64,000 bases of DNA, taken from the NCBI RefSeq assembly GCF_025359345.1, contig NZ_JANYGQ010000036.1:372001-436000 (forward strand), written 5' to 3'. Made by a program: the position numbers and the translations under genes. This document shows, in pieces, positions 1 through 7,201 of the stretch. The notes below the pieces were generated by a model, which did not search any database, was not told where the DNA came from, and was given only the letters and a program-made list of their open reading frames with translations. Every line of letters starts with the position of its first letter. Within the stretch, counting starts at the first letter, position 1. This stretch comes from Mucilaginibacter sp. Lineage in GTDB: Bacteria > Bacteroidota > Bacteroidia > Sphingobacteriales > Sphingobacteriaceae.

Positions 1-500
1 TGGCCGAGGGGATGGCCTTTCATTTTTTATTTATGTGGTTTTTTACACTGAACGGGGTGCTGTATGTTTTGTACACCATTTTATCGGGCGAGTGGCGCGA
101 GTTGGTGCCGAAAAGGAACTCGTTTAAAGAAGCCTGGCTGGTGCTGTTGCACGATTTGCATATCCGCAAAATGGCGCCGCCGCAAAAAAAATATAACGCT
201 GCGCAACGCATAGCCTACACAGCTATAATTATTATGGGCATAGGCTCGGTAGTTACAGGGCTGGCCATTTATAAACCCGTGCAATTTTATTATTTAACCT
301 GGCTTTGCGGAGGTTATCATTTTGCCCGCATTATCCATTTTATATTGACTTTGGGCTACGTTTTCTTTTTTGTAATACATATTGTACAGGTAATTTTGGC
401 GGGGTGGAAAAACTTCAGCTCCGTTATTTCGGGTTTTGAAGTAGTGAACGAACCTGCAAAACCGGCTATTCAACACACCAACGATGAGCAAGCAAGCTAA
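1..500 (+). CDS. Cytochrome b/b561-type membrane subunit (5' end outside window)
   Basis: This reads as the C-terminal part of a di-haem cytochrome b of the Ni/Fe-hydrogenase / thiosulfate reductase cytochrome b type. The frame is open to the window edge: Ala-Glu-Gly precedes the first Met at base 12, so that Met is probably internal. Hydrophobic helices are visible (WFFTLNGVLYVLY, TAIIIMGIGSVVTGLAIY, ILTLGYVFFFVIHIVQVIL). Histidines near RIIHF and VIHIV suit haem ligation. The last 17 bp overlap the next gene, a molybdopterin oxidoreductase, so the two are translationally coupled and probably form one redox complex, with this subunit passing electrons between the membrane and the periplasmic enzyme. 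The substrate cannot be read from the sequence. Confidence 0.8.
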   Translation, partial: AEGMAFHFLFMWFFTLNGVLYVLYTILSGEWRELVPKRNSFKEAWLVLLHDLHIRKMAPPQKKYNAAQRIAYTAIIIMGIGSVVTGLAIYKPVQFYYLTWLCGGYHFARIIHFILTLGYVFFFVIHIVQVILAGWKNFSSVISGFEVVNEPAKPAIQHTNDEQAS

Positions 501-1275
501 AAAACCGAAAAAGGAGCTCACCATTGAGCAAAAGATAAACCGGCGCAATTTTATTTCGTTTGCCAGTTTTACGGTGTTGGCCGGCGGGGCATATGGTGGC
601 TGGCGATGGCTGTATAAGTCGCCGGAGGAAGTTGCCGGTGGCATTACAGGGGGCACCCGTAAACCGTTGCGCAAGGCACTCAACAAGACTGAACTGTTTT
701 TTCGCCGGGTATTCAGTGATAACCACCTGGTTAAAACCTACCCAAAAGAAATGGCAGTAAAAGGCGCGAGGGTGAACAGCGACATCGGGTTGGAAGCCAA
801 AAAGAAATTCGACCCGGCGACGTGGAAGCTGCAGGTTATAAAAAAAGGCGGCGAAGTGCTGCAGGTAAGCCTGCAGGAAATTATGGCCCTGCCGAAAACC
901 GAGATCGTATACGATTTTAAATGTGTTGAAGGCTGGGACGAGATACAACACTGGGCGGGAGTAAAATTCATCGACTTTATTAAACATTTTAAGCTGGACG
1001 AATACACTAAAATGGAGTACGTGGGTATGGAAACACCCGACAAGGCCTATTATGTAGGCCTTGATATGCCGAGTGCGATACATCCGCAAACCCTGCTGGC
1101 TTACGAAATGAGCGGCAAACCACTCCAGCTTCAGCACGGGGCCCCGCTGCGTCTTATCATTCCCGTTAAATACGGCATTAAAAATTTAAAACGCATAGGG
1201 ACTATTACTTTCAGTAACACCCGGCCAAGAGATTATTGGGCCGAGGAGGGGTATGATTATTATTCGGGATTGTAG
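484..1275 (+). CDS. Molybdopterin-dependent oxidoreductase (sulfite oxidase / MsrP fold)
   Basis: 263 residues. The N-terminus has a basic stretch and a twin-arginine-like signal (RRNFISF, Arg20-Arg21) followed by a hydrophobic segment, so Tat export of a folded cofactor-bound enzyme is likely. The oxidoreductase molybdopterin-binding domain follows. Cys147 in YDFKCVEGW fits the conserved cysteine that ligates molybdenum in this fold. The downstream stretch HPQTLLAYEMSG and PLRLIIPVKYGIKNLK is typical of the family. The start overlaps the cytochrome b gene by 17 bp, so the pair probably works as a membrane-anchored reductase or dehydrogenase. A tatC gene lies elsewhere in this window (15069-15956). 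Substrate unknown. Confidence 0.85.
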   Translation: MSKQAKKPKKELTIEQKINRRNFISFASFTVLAGGAYGGWRWLYKSPEEVAGGITGGTRKPLRKALNKTELFFRRVFSDNHLVKTYPKEMAVKGARVNSDIGLEAKKKFDPATWKLQVIKKGGEVLQVSLQEIMALPKTEIVYDFKCVEGWDEIQHWAGVKFIDFIKHFKLDEYTKMEYVGMETPDKAYYVGLDMPSAIHPQTLLAYEMSGKPLQLQHGAPLRLIIPVKYGIKNLKRIGTITFSNTRPRDYWAEEGYDYYSGL

Positions 1276-1279
1276 GAAT

Positions 1280-1309
1280 GAAGTCGGAAGTCGGAGTGCC
1301 GAAGTCGGA
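1280..1309. repeat. Short tandem word repeat (GAAGTCGGA)
   Basis: The nonamer GAAGTCGGA occurs at 1280, 1287 (sharing its first two bases with the previous copy) and 1301, directly after the stop codon of the oxidoreductase gene. No hairpin accompanies it. It is one of several intergenic stutter repeats in this window, each built from a different word. Confidence 0.7.
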
Positions 1310-1367
1310 ATTTAAAAATGAGCAGTATAACCTGTTTTGATGCCGAAGTATTCATTAACTTAGGGCA

Positions 1368-2204
1368 ATGCAAAACATCCCGGGTAAATTTTGGATTTTA
1401 GTTCTGCTGCTTTGTGCGGCATGCAGCCAGCCGGCAAAAAGGGTCAATACTGTAAAACGAAAGGCTTCTGCGCCACTGCTGAAAAACGTTAGTTATGACG
1501 GAGGCGCTGTAAAATCCATCCATGTTTTTGTGGCGCTTTGCGACAATAAATACCAGGGTATAGTGCCCGTTCCAGCTAAAATTGGCAACGGGCAGGACCC
1601 GGACATGAACCTTTACTGGGGCAATGACTACGGCGTACGCACCTTCTTCAAGAGAAGCAAAGACTGGAAGCTAATAGGAACCCGGAAAGCAACCGGAATT
1701 ATCTTAGAACGCCTGATCTTCAAGAACATCGAAAAAAATTATTATTTAATTGCCGATGCTTATGATGGTCGTTACATTAAGCAAACTACCAAAGATTTTT
1801 TGCATAGTTGTTCGGGCCAACAGAAAGACACACTGAAAATTGACCATAAAACAATAGGCTTAAACGGTAACGCTGATTTGCTGGCTTATATTGGTCACGA
1901 TGGTATGATGGATTTTCGTTTGACTGATACAATCAAAAATACCGATGGCAAAACCAGGAATTGCATCATCCTGGCCTGTATAAGTAAAACCTATTTTGGC
2001 CCTTTTATAAAAGCATCAAAAAGCTACCCGCTTGTATGGACGACAGGCTTAATGTGTCCCGAGGCCTATACCTTACATGATGCTATTAACGCATACATCA
2101 ATAATGAATCGAAAGAGCAGATCAGGATGACTGCGGTGTCGGCTTATAATAAATACCAAAGGTTAGGAGCCGCAACTAACAGTCTGTTAGTTTCAGGGTT
2201 TTAA
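1368..2204 (+). CDS. Hypothetical lipoprotein
   Basis: 278 residues. The N-terminus FWILVLLLCAACS is a lipoprotein signal with the lipobox cysteine in CAAC, so the protein is probably anchored to a membrane facing the periplasm. The remaining sequence (for example VHVFVALCDN-like and MNLYWGNDYGVRTFF segments) has no motif I can assign to a named enzyme. The gene stands alone: 92 bp from the oxidoreductase upstream and convergent with the membrane-protein gene on the other strand, with only 11 bp between their ends. I recognise no function. Confidence 0.7.
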   Translation: MQNIPGKFWILVLLLCAACSQPAKRVNTVKRKASAPLLKNVSYDGGAVKSIHVFVALCDNKYQGIVPVPAKIGNGQDPDMNLYWGNDYGVRTFFKRSKDWKLIGTRKATGIILERLIFKNIEKNYYLIADAYDGRYIKQTTKDFLHSCSGQQKDTLKIDHKTIGLNGNADLLAYIGHDGMMDFRLTDTIKNTDGKTRNCIILACISKTYFGPFIKASKSYPLVWTTGLMCPEAYTLHDAINAYINNESKEQIRMTAVSAYNKYQRLGAATNSLLVSGF

Positions 2205-2215
2205 CGTAGCAGCGG

Positions 2216-2980
2216 TTACCCAACCATCGACGATAATGTTAAAAGCACCCCAAAACCAGCGGCTATCACTATGTTTTTTGGGCTGACAGTATAAATCTCC
2301 CTTACATCTTTTTTAAACATAAAATACAGGCAACCGGCATTAAAAATGGCCCAGCCAAATAACGAACTAGGCGCTGAAGGCAGCAGTTGTGAAATCCGTC
2401 CGCCGGGCTCAAAGGGGTGTTTCAAAGCGAAATAAAGCAGGGCCATGGTGTTAAAGGCCAGATAAATTAAATAGCCTGACAACAAAACCCAACCGTATTT
2501 TTCGCGCAGGACAAATAAAATCGCGGCAACCGGCATTACTATCAACGGACGGAAAAAGTACATTACCATCGCAAAATTCCATTGAGCTGCATCGTAAGTA
2601 AGCATATACTTCAACAACCCAAATTGCGAATACAGCTGGTACAGGAACAGCATAATCATCAATATACTTACCCATAATATAGCTTTCGGCGTAGATAATT
2701 TTTCGGATTGTATGGGGTTTAACGTATCGGCAATGGTATGTGCCAAATCTTGCGCCTTATTCTCCCATGCTTTTGTTTTGGCGGATTTTAATAGCGATTC
2801 CTGCCTCAAATTTTCGTTTTCTTCGCGTGCGGCAAATAGTTCGTCATCGGTAAGCTGCCGCGCGATAAACTCATCATCGGCAGCTTCAATAGCTTCGGGC
2901 TGGTAATCGGCCGGGGAATCGATAATTTTAAGCAAATCGGCGCTGCTTAATTTTTTATAGCGGGCGGTGAATTGATTCAT
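2216..2980 (-). CDS. Hypothetical multi-pass membrane protein
   Basis: 254 residues. The first 90 or so are charged and helical (ADDEFIARQLTDDELF, repeated Lys/Glu), hence cytosolic. About five hydrophobic segments follow: AILWVSILMIMLFLYQLY, FRPLIVMPVAAILFVL, WVLLSGYLIYLAFNTMALLYF, LFGWAIFNAGCLYFMF and NIVIAAGFGVLLTLSS. No catalytic motif is visible. It is transcribed divergently from tex, leaving about 167 bp between the two starts for both promoters, and converges with the lipoprotein gene. Function unknown. Confidence 0.7.
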   Translation of the reverse strand: MNQFTARYKKLSSADLLKIIDSPADYQPEAIEAADDEFIARQLTDDELFAAREENENLRQESLLKSAKTKAWENKAQDLAHTIADTLNPIQSEKLSTPKAILWVSILMIMLFLYQLYSQFGLLKYMLTYDAAQWNFAMVMYFFRPLIVMPVAAILFVLREKYGWVLLSGYLIYLAFNTMALLYFALKHPFEPGGRISQLLPSAPSSLFGWAIFNAGCLYFMFKKDVREIYTVSPKNIVIAAGFGVLLTLSSMVG

Positions 2981-3147
2981 TGGTAGCCAGTGAAAGGCTC
3001 ATTTATAAAGCCTGTTTAAATTAACGACAAGTATTCATAACAATAATACAAATAACAATCAAAACAATTCAGCCATTCTCTACTTGTTGAAAACCTCCCC
3101 TTGAAAATCCCCTCAATTCTGCTCAACTTCGCAATCCAAATTTGATT

Positions 3148-5418
3148 ATGAGTATCCACTATAAAAAAATTGCCGCCGAGCTTTCCATTGCCGAAAAACA
3201 GGTTAGCGCCACTGCTGCCCTGCTTGACGAAGGCGCTACCGTTCCGTTTATTTCGCGCTACCGCAAAGAAGTTACCGGCGAGCTTGACGAAGTGCAGGTA
3301 GCCGCCATACGCGACCGCATGCAACAACTGCGCGATTTGGACAAGCGCCGCGAGGCCATCCTGAAATCGCTCACAGATATGGGCAAGCTTACACCTGAAC
3401 TCGAAAAGCAAATAAACGAGGCCGAGACCATGGTTTCGCTGGAGGATATTTACCTGCCATACCGCCCCAAACGCAAAACCCGCGCCACCACCGCCCGCGA
3501 GAAAGGCCTGCAGCCACTTGCCGACCTGCTGATGGAGCAAAAACGCATCGACCCGGAAACCGAAGCCTCCAAATATATCGACGAAGAGAAAGGTGTAAAG
3601 AGCTTTGAGGAAGCACTTGCCGGTGCAAGGGATATCATCGCCGAGTTCATCAGCGAACAGGCCGAAGTTCGTACCCGCATGCGCAGCTTGTTTATTGAAA
3701 AGGGAACCTTCCAATCCAAAGTTATTGAGGGAAAGGAGCAGGAAGGAATAAAGTATAAAGACTATTTCGACTGGACGGAACCGGTAAAAACGGCGCCCTC
3801 GCACCGCATACTGGCCATGCGCCGCGGCGAAAAGGAAGAGATTTTATGGCTGGATATAAAGCCTGTTGAAGAAGAAGCCATAGACCTGCTGGAACATTCC
3901 TTCGTCATCGGCAACAACCCCAGCGCCGACCAGGTAAAACAGGCCATTGCTGATGGCTATAAACGCCTGCTAAAACCATCGATGGAAACCGAAGTGCGGC
4001 TGTTTACAAAAAAGGCAGCCGACGAAGAAGCCATCCGAGTATTCGCCGAGAATGCACGCCAATTGTTATTGAGTGCTCCACTTGGCCAAAAACGCACCAT
4101 GGCTATCGACCCTGGCTTCCGTACCGGCTGCAAGGTGGTTTGCCTGGATGAGCAAGGCAAACTGTTAGAGTACACCGCCATATTCCCCCATACCGGCGCT
4201 GGTCAGGCAAAAGAGGCGGAGAAAACAACTGAATTCTTATTCAAAAAATATAACATCGAAGCCATTGCCATTGGCAACGGTACGGCCGGCCGCGAAACGG
4301 AAGTTTTTGTGCGCAATCTGAATTTGCCCGGCGCAGCCATTGTAATGGTGAACGAAAGCGGTGCGTCAATCTATTCCGCATCGGACGTGGCACGCGAAGA
4401 GTTTCCGGATAAGGATGTTACGGTTAGAGGAGCAGTGTCAATCGGTCGCCGCTTGATGGACCCGCTGGCCGAGCTGGTAAAAATCGATCCAAAATCAATA
4501 GGTGTTGGCCAATACCAGCACGATGTTGACCAAACCAAACTGCAAACGTCGTTGGACGATACCGTGATGAGCTGCGTAAATGCCGTGGGCGTTGAACTGA
4601 ACACCGCGTCAAAACAAATATTAGCCTATGTGTCGGGCCTTGGACCGCAGCTGGCACAAAATATTGTAAGCTACCGCGATGAAAACGGTGCGTTTAAGCA
4701 CCGCAGCGAATTAAAAAAGGTGCCACGCCTTGGCGATAAAGCCTTTGAACAGGCTGCAGGTTTTTTACGCATCCGCGATGCTAAGGATCCTTTAGATACC
4801 AGCGGTGTGCATCCCGAAAGGTACGGCCTGGTTGAGCAAATGGCAAAGGACTTAAAATGCTCGGTAAAGGATTTAATGAGCGACGACAAACTGCGCAAAA
4901 GCATCCCCCTGCAAAAATATATAACACCCGATGCCGGTTTGCCAACGCTTAACGATATTATGGCCGAACTTGCCAAACCCGGCCGCGACCCGCGTGAGCA
5001 GTTTGAAGCATTTAGCTTTACCGATGGGGTGAATTCCATTAACGATTTGAAGGTAGGCATGAAACTGCCGGGTATAGTTACCAATATAACCAACTTCGGA
5101 GCCTTTGTTGATATTGGCGTACACCAGGATGGTTTGGTGCACCTGAGCCAGATAACCAACCGCTTTATAAAAGATGCCAACGAGGTGCTTAAAGTGCAGC
5201 AAAAGGTGGAGGTGACCGTAACGGAGGTGGATGTTAACCGTAAGCGGATATCGCTTTCGATGAAAGAAAACAGCCCCAAACCAGCACCAAACGAGCGCCG
5301 CGAACCGGCTAATCAGCAGCGTAATTTTCAAAAACCAACGTATAACAAAAAGCCGGAGCCGCAACCGGAGAGCGATATTGCCATAAAATTAGCTGCACTG
5401 AAGGATAAGTTTAGGTAA
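3148..5418 (+). CDS. tex: Tex family RNA-binding transcription accessory protein
   Basis: 756 residues. Tex proteins bind nucleic acid through a C-terminal S1 domain and are linked to transcription and RNA turnover. The N-terminal Tex helical region shows the typical VPFISRYRKE stretch. A YqgF/RNase H-like fold follows (MAIDPGFRTGCKV near 325), then helix-hairpin-helix segments (ILAYVSGLGPQLAQNIV, FKHRSELKKVPRLG) and an S1 domain (GIVTNITNFGAFVDIGV, about 650-720). A low-complexity basic/proline tail ends the protein. ATG at 3148 is preferred to the in-frame TTG at 3142, because it gives the expected MSIHYKKIA start. Length is normal for the family. Confidence 0.95.
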   Translation: MSIHYKKIAAELSIAEKQVSATAALLDEGATVPFISRYRKEVTGELDEVQVAAIRDRMQQLRDLDKRREAILKSLTDMGKLTPELEKQINEAETMVSLEDIYLPYRPKRKTRATTAREKGLQPLADLLMEQKRIDPETEASKYIDEEKGVKSFEEALAGARDIIAEFISEQAEVRTRMRSLFIEKGTFQSKVIEGKEQEGIKYKDYFDWTEPVKTAPSHRILAMRRGEKEEILWLDIKPVEEEAIDLLEHSFVIGNNPSADQVKQAIADGYKRLLKPSMETEVRLFTKKAADEEAIRVFAENARQLLLSAPLGQKRTMAIDPGFRTGCKVVCLDEQGKLLEYTAIFPHTGAGQAKEAEKTTEFLFKKYNIEAIAIGNGTAGRETEVFVRNLNLPGAAIVMVNESGASIYSASDVAREEFPDKDVTVRGAVSIGRRLMDPLAELVKIDPKSIGVGQYQHDVDQTKLQTSLDDTVMSCVNAVGVELNTASKQILAYVSGLGPQLAQNIVSYRDENGAFKHRSELKKVPRLGDKAFEQAAGFLRIRDAKDPLDTSGVHPERYGLVEQMAKDLKCSVKDLMSDDKLRKSIPLQKYITPDAGLPTLNDIMAELAKPGRDPREQFEAFSFTDGVNSINDLKVGMKLPGIVTNITNFGAFVDIGVHQDGLVHLSQITNRFIKDANEVLKVQQKVEVTVTEVDVNRKRISLSMKENSPKPAPNERREPANQQRNFQKPTYNKKPEPQPESDIAIKLAALKDKFR

Positions 5419-5423
5419 AAAAA

Positions 5424-5540
5424 ATGTCATTGCGAGCGAGGAACGAGCGCGGCAACCGCGAACATTACCGGGCGGACTTGTATAGTTCGCGATTGCTGTC
5501 CCGAAACAAGTTCGGGACAGGCTGTTCACTGGAATGACAT
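5424..5540. repeat. Palindromic intergenic element (REP/MITE-like)
   Basis: A 117-bp element starts six bases after the tex stop codon. It is bounded by 8-bp terminal inverted repeats, ATGTCATT (5424-5431) and AATGACAT (5533-5540). Inside is a strong hairpin, CTGTCCCGAA / TTCGGGACAG (5496-5520), plus GC-rich arms around 5440-5490. It has no coding capacity. TCATTGCGAGC ends of this sort are, from memory, a common dispersed palindromic repeat in bacterial genomes. It may also act as the tex terminator. Confidence 0.7.
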
Positions 5541-5548
5541 AATTTTTA

Positions 5549-5579
5549 TTTGCCCTGATATGATATAATTCCTATCTTG
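5549..5579 (+). promoter_or_regulatory. Possible Bacteroidota promoter for the leader/ilvN-like unit
   Basis: TTTG at 5549-5552 is followed, after 20 bp, by TATCTTG at 5573-5579. That resembles the TTTG-N20-TAnnTTTG promoter but the -7 element is imperfect. It ends 15 bp before the leader-peptide ATG. Confidence 0.4.
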
Positions 5580-5594
5580 CCACCATTAACCACC

Positions 5595-5705
5595 ATGAGT
5601 ACAGGTAAAAACATAAGCGCAATTAACCTTCAACTGCCAGCCCTGCTGCAGTTGTCTTTGTTGGTGCTTATTATTGTCATTACCGGCCATTGGAGGGTTA
5701 GCTGA
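5595..5705 (+). CDS. Leu/Ile/Val-rich leader peptide (attenuation)
   Basis: A 36-codon ORF too short for most gene callers. Its translation contains LLQLSLLVLIIVITGHW: eight consecutive branched-chain residues (LLVLIIVI), and eight leucines within about twenty residues. This is the composition of leader peptides that sense charged Leu/Ile/Val tRNA, as in the enterobacterial ilv leaders. It is followed 31 bp later by a perfect terminator and then by an acetolactate-synthase small-subunit-like gene. Stalling of a ribosome on these codons would decide whether GGAGGG (5692-5697) is free to pair with the 5' arm of the terminator. That it is translated is inference. Confidence 0.7.
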   Translation: MSTGKNISAINLQLPALLQLSLLVLIIVITGHWRVS

Positions 5706-5736
5706 TTGTATTTGTAAATTTAAAAACATACATAGT

Positions 5737-5767
5737 AAGCCCTCCGAAAACGGAGGGCTTTTTTTTT
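5737..5767 (+). terminator. Attenuator terminator before the ilvN-like gene
   Basis: A perfect 10-bp stem, AAGCCCTCCG / CGGAGGGCTT, with an AAAA loop is followed by seven T residues, all before the start codon at 5784. GGAGGG at 5692-5697, in the last codons of the leader peptide, can pair with CCCTCC of the 5' arm and so act as antiterminator. A further hairpin, CAACTGC / GCAGTTG (5631-5654), lies inside the leader coding region. Confidence 0.75.
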
Positions 5768-5783
5768 GATCAATTTTTTAATC

Positions 5784-6305
5784 ATGAAAAAACAACCAAC
5801 AACTGCCGGGCATTGCATCATTGCCATCTATTCCGAAGACAAAAAAGGCTTACTGGGCCAGGTGCTCGTCCTGTTTAACAAATTAAACTACGAGGTGAAT
5901 AGCCTGAACGTATCGAGAACTGATATTAGCGATGTTGTTTTAATTACCATTGAAGCCTGCGTACCCGAAGCCCGGCTGGGCATCTTGTTGCAAAAGATTG
6001 AAAAAATAGTTGAGGTTTATCGTGCCAGCGCCTATCATCCCGGCGAAATGGGATTGGAGAAGGTGGGCTTTTTCCGGTTATCGAAACAAATTTTTAGCGC
6101 ATCGTTTTGGTCGCTGGTGCAAAAGTACGGGGCAGTGGTAAGCAGTATCGGTGAGGATGCATTGGTACTGCGCAAATTTGGCAGCGACCGTAACCTGCAG
6201 GAACTTTATGGTCAACTGGATGGCCCGCACCTGCTAGGGTTTTGCAAAAGCGGGTTAATTGCCGAAGAAAGTTTATTGTCGATTGATCAATTTGGCGGCG
6301 GGTAG
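5784..6305 (+). CDS. ACT-domain protein, divergent acetolactate synthase small subunit (IlvN/IlvH-like)
   Basis: 173 residues from ATG 5784; the upstream TTG at 5766 sits in the terminator T-run and is rejected. The N-terminal ACT domain is clear (IIAIYSEDKKGLLGQVLVLF, NSLNVSRTDISDVVLITIEA), as in regulatory subunits of acetohydroxyacid synthase, where it binds valine or isoleucine. The C-terminal half keeps the family layout (LVQKYGAVVSSIGEDALVLR, LDGPHLLGFCKSGLIA) but is divergent. No catalytic subunit gene lies beside it, so it may be an orphan paralogue acting on an AHAS encoded elsewhere. The branched-chain leader peptide and terminator upstream argue strongly for a role in Leu/Ile/Val control. 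Confidence 0.75.
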   Translation: MKKQPTTAGHCIIAIYSEDKKGLLGQVLVLFNKLNYEVNSLNVSRTDISDVVLITIEACVPEARLGILLQKIEKIVEVYRASAYHPGEMGLEKVGFFRLSKQIFSASFWSLVQKYGAVVSSIGEDALVLRKFGSDRNLQELYGQLDGPHLLGFCKSGLIAEESLLSIDQFGGG

Positions 6306-6317
6306 GTAATTGTACAC

Positions 6318-6351
6318 GTAGAGATGCCCAGATGTCTCCGGGCGTCTCTAC
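6318..6351. terminator. Inverted repeat between convergent genes
   Basis: GTAGAGATGCCC (6318-6329) pairs with GGGCGTCTCTAC (6340-6351) with one G-T wobble around a 10-base loop. It lies between the convergent ilvN-like and Lrp genes and could end both transcripts. It may also be a dispersed palindromic repeat, since no long T-run follows. Confidence 0.5.
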
Positions 6352-6374
6352 AAATTTATTATGTAAAGTAAATT

Positions 6375-6851
6375 TTACTCCAAAGTAATCTGTCTTTTAA
6401 TGCTTTCTTCTAACGATATAAATGTCTCGGTGCGTTGTATACCTTTTACGCCTTGTATCTGCTCGTTTAAAACTTCGCGCAAATGAGTGGTATCATGGCA
6501 TACAATTTTGGCGAAAATGCTCCATGCGCCGGTAGTGTAATGCAGTTCTACAATCTCCTTTACGGTTTTTAACTGCTTAACGGCCTCGTTGTATTGCGAG
6601 CCTTTCTCCAGGAAAATACCCAAAAAAGCGGTTATGTCATACCCCAATTTCTGCGGATCTACCTCTAAACTGGCCCCTTTTATTACACCCATCTCCTCCA
6701 ACTTTTTCATCCTCACGTGTATGGTTCCGCCGGAAACAATCAATTCTTTAGCGATTTCCGTGTATGGAGTGGTCGCATTCTTCATCAATATCGATAAAAT
6801 CTGGATATCGAGATTATCAATTTCTAAATTTTGGGCTTTTCTGTGGGACAT
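6375..6851 (-). CDS. Lrp/AsnC family transcriptional regulator
   Basis: 158 residues from the ATG at 6851 (MSHRKAQNLEIDNLD). The reading frame is open further upstream but that extension is AT-rich and unlike the family, so it is excluded. An N-terminal winged helix-turn-helix (LDIQILSILMKNATTPYTEI, SGGTIHVRMKKLEEMGVI) precedes the RAM ligand-binding domain (ITAFLGIFLE, ELHYTTGAWSIFAKI). Lrp/AsnC proteins usually respond to amino acids. The neighbour is the branched-chain-linked ACT gene, so regulation of that pathway is plausible but not shown. The divergent promoter region also carries the promoter of the tRNA-like unit. Confidence 0.9.
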   Translation of the reverse strand: MSHRKAQNLEIDNLDIQILSILMKNATTPYTEIAKELIVSGGTIHVRMKKLEEMGVIKGASLEVDPQKLGYDITAFLGIFLEKGSQYNEAVKQLKTVKEIVELHYTTGAWSIFAKIVCHDTTHLREVLNEQIQGVKGIQRTETFISLEESIKRQITLE

Positions 6852-6923
6852 ATTTTTGGAATTCTTTATTATAATACAAGAATAATTAAAATCTGATAAA
6901 AATACAAATATTCTATTGAAATA

Positions 6924-6955
6924 TTTGCAACAAAGTGATTGGTCTGTTAGATTTG
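6924..6955 (+). promoter_or_regulatory. Promoter of the tRNA-like transcription unit
   Basis: TTTG (6924-6927), a 20-bp spacer, then TAGATTTG (6948-6955) is a full match to the Bacteroidota housekeeping promoter consensus TTTG-N~20-TAnnTTTG. A transcript would start near 6962, about 40 nt upstream of the first tRNA-like RNA, and no ORF follows on this strand. Confidence 0.7.
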
Positions 6956-7001
6956 TAATAAGCAATTGACATTTGCTTAGCGTTCTTTAAAGTAAAAACA
7001 T

Positions 7002-7116
7002 TGTTGGGTGGTGAAATTTTTGGCAGACACACCTCCTTGTCCCGGTGGCGGAGAATATGGGAAATCAGTTTAGGCTGACCAACCACTCTGTGAAGGTTCG
7101 ATTCCTTCCCCAACAG
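7002..7116 (+). tRNA. tRNA-like RNA copy 1, class II with a 43-nt variable arm, apparent GUC anticodon
   Basis: The sequence folds as a complete tRNA cloverleaf. The acceptor is TGTTGGG / CCCAACA (7002-7008, 7109-7115). The D-arm has stem GTG / CAC and a loop with the invariant GG. The anticodon arm is CCTCC-TTGTCCC-GGTGG (7032-7048, one T-T mismatch), giving U33 and anticodon GUC. The T-arm is GAAGG-TTCGATT-CCTTC (7092-7108). Between anticodon and T arms lies a 43-nt arm with stems CGGAG/CTCTG, TGG/CCA and TCAG/CTGA. Ordinary class II arms are about 10-20 nt. The D-arm resembles tRNA-Leu, yet the unpaired base after the acceptor is G, as in tRNA-Ser, and GUC would read Asp codons. CCA is not encoded. 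Whether it decodes is unknown. Confidence 0.75.
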
Positions 7117-7201
7117 CTTTTTCTAAGTCGGTAGTGCAAAGTTAAGTCTTTTGTCAGTTTTAGACTACATACCACGAACTATTGACTTAGAATTACAACC
7201 C

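Noticed and set aside
466..1137. 223-residue minus-strand ORF over the oxidoreductase gene
   Set aside because: Antisense shadow; the plus-strand protein has recognisable family motifs.
3016..3804. 262-residue minus-strand ORF over the tex 5' end
   Set aside because: Lies on the opposite strand of a clear tex gene and shows no domain.
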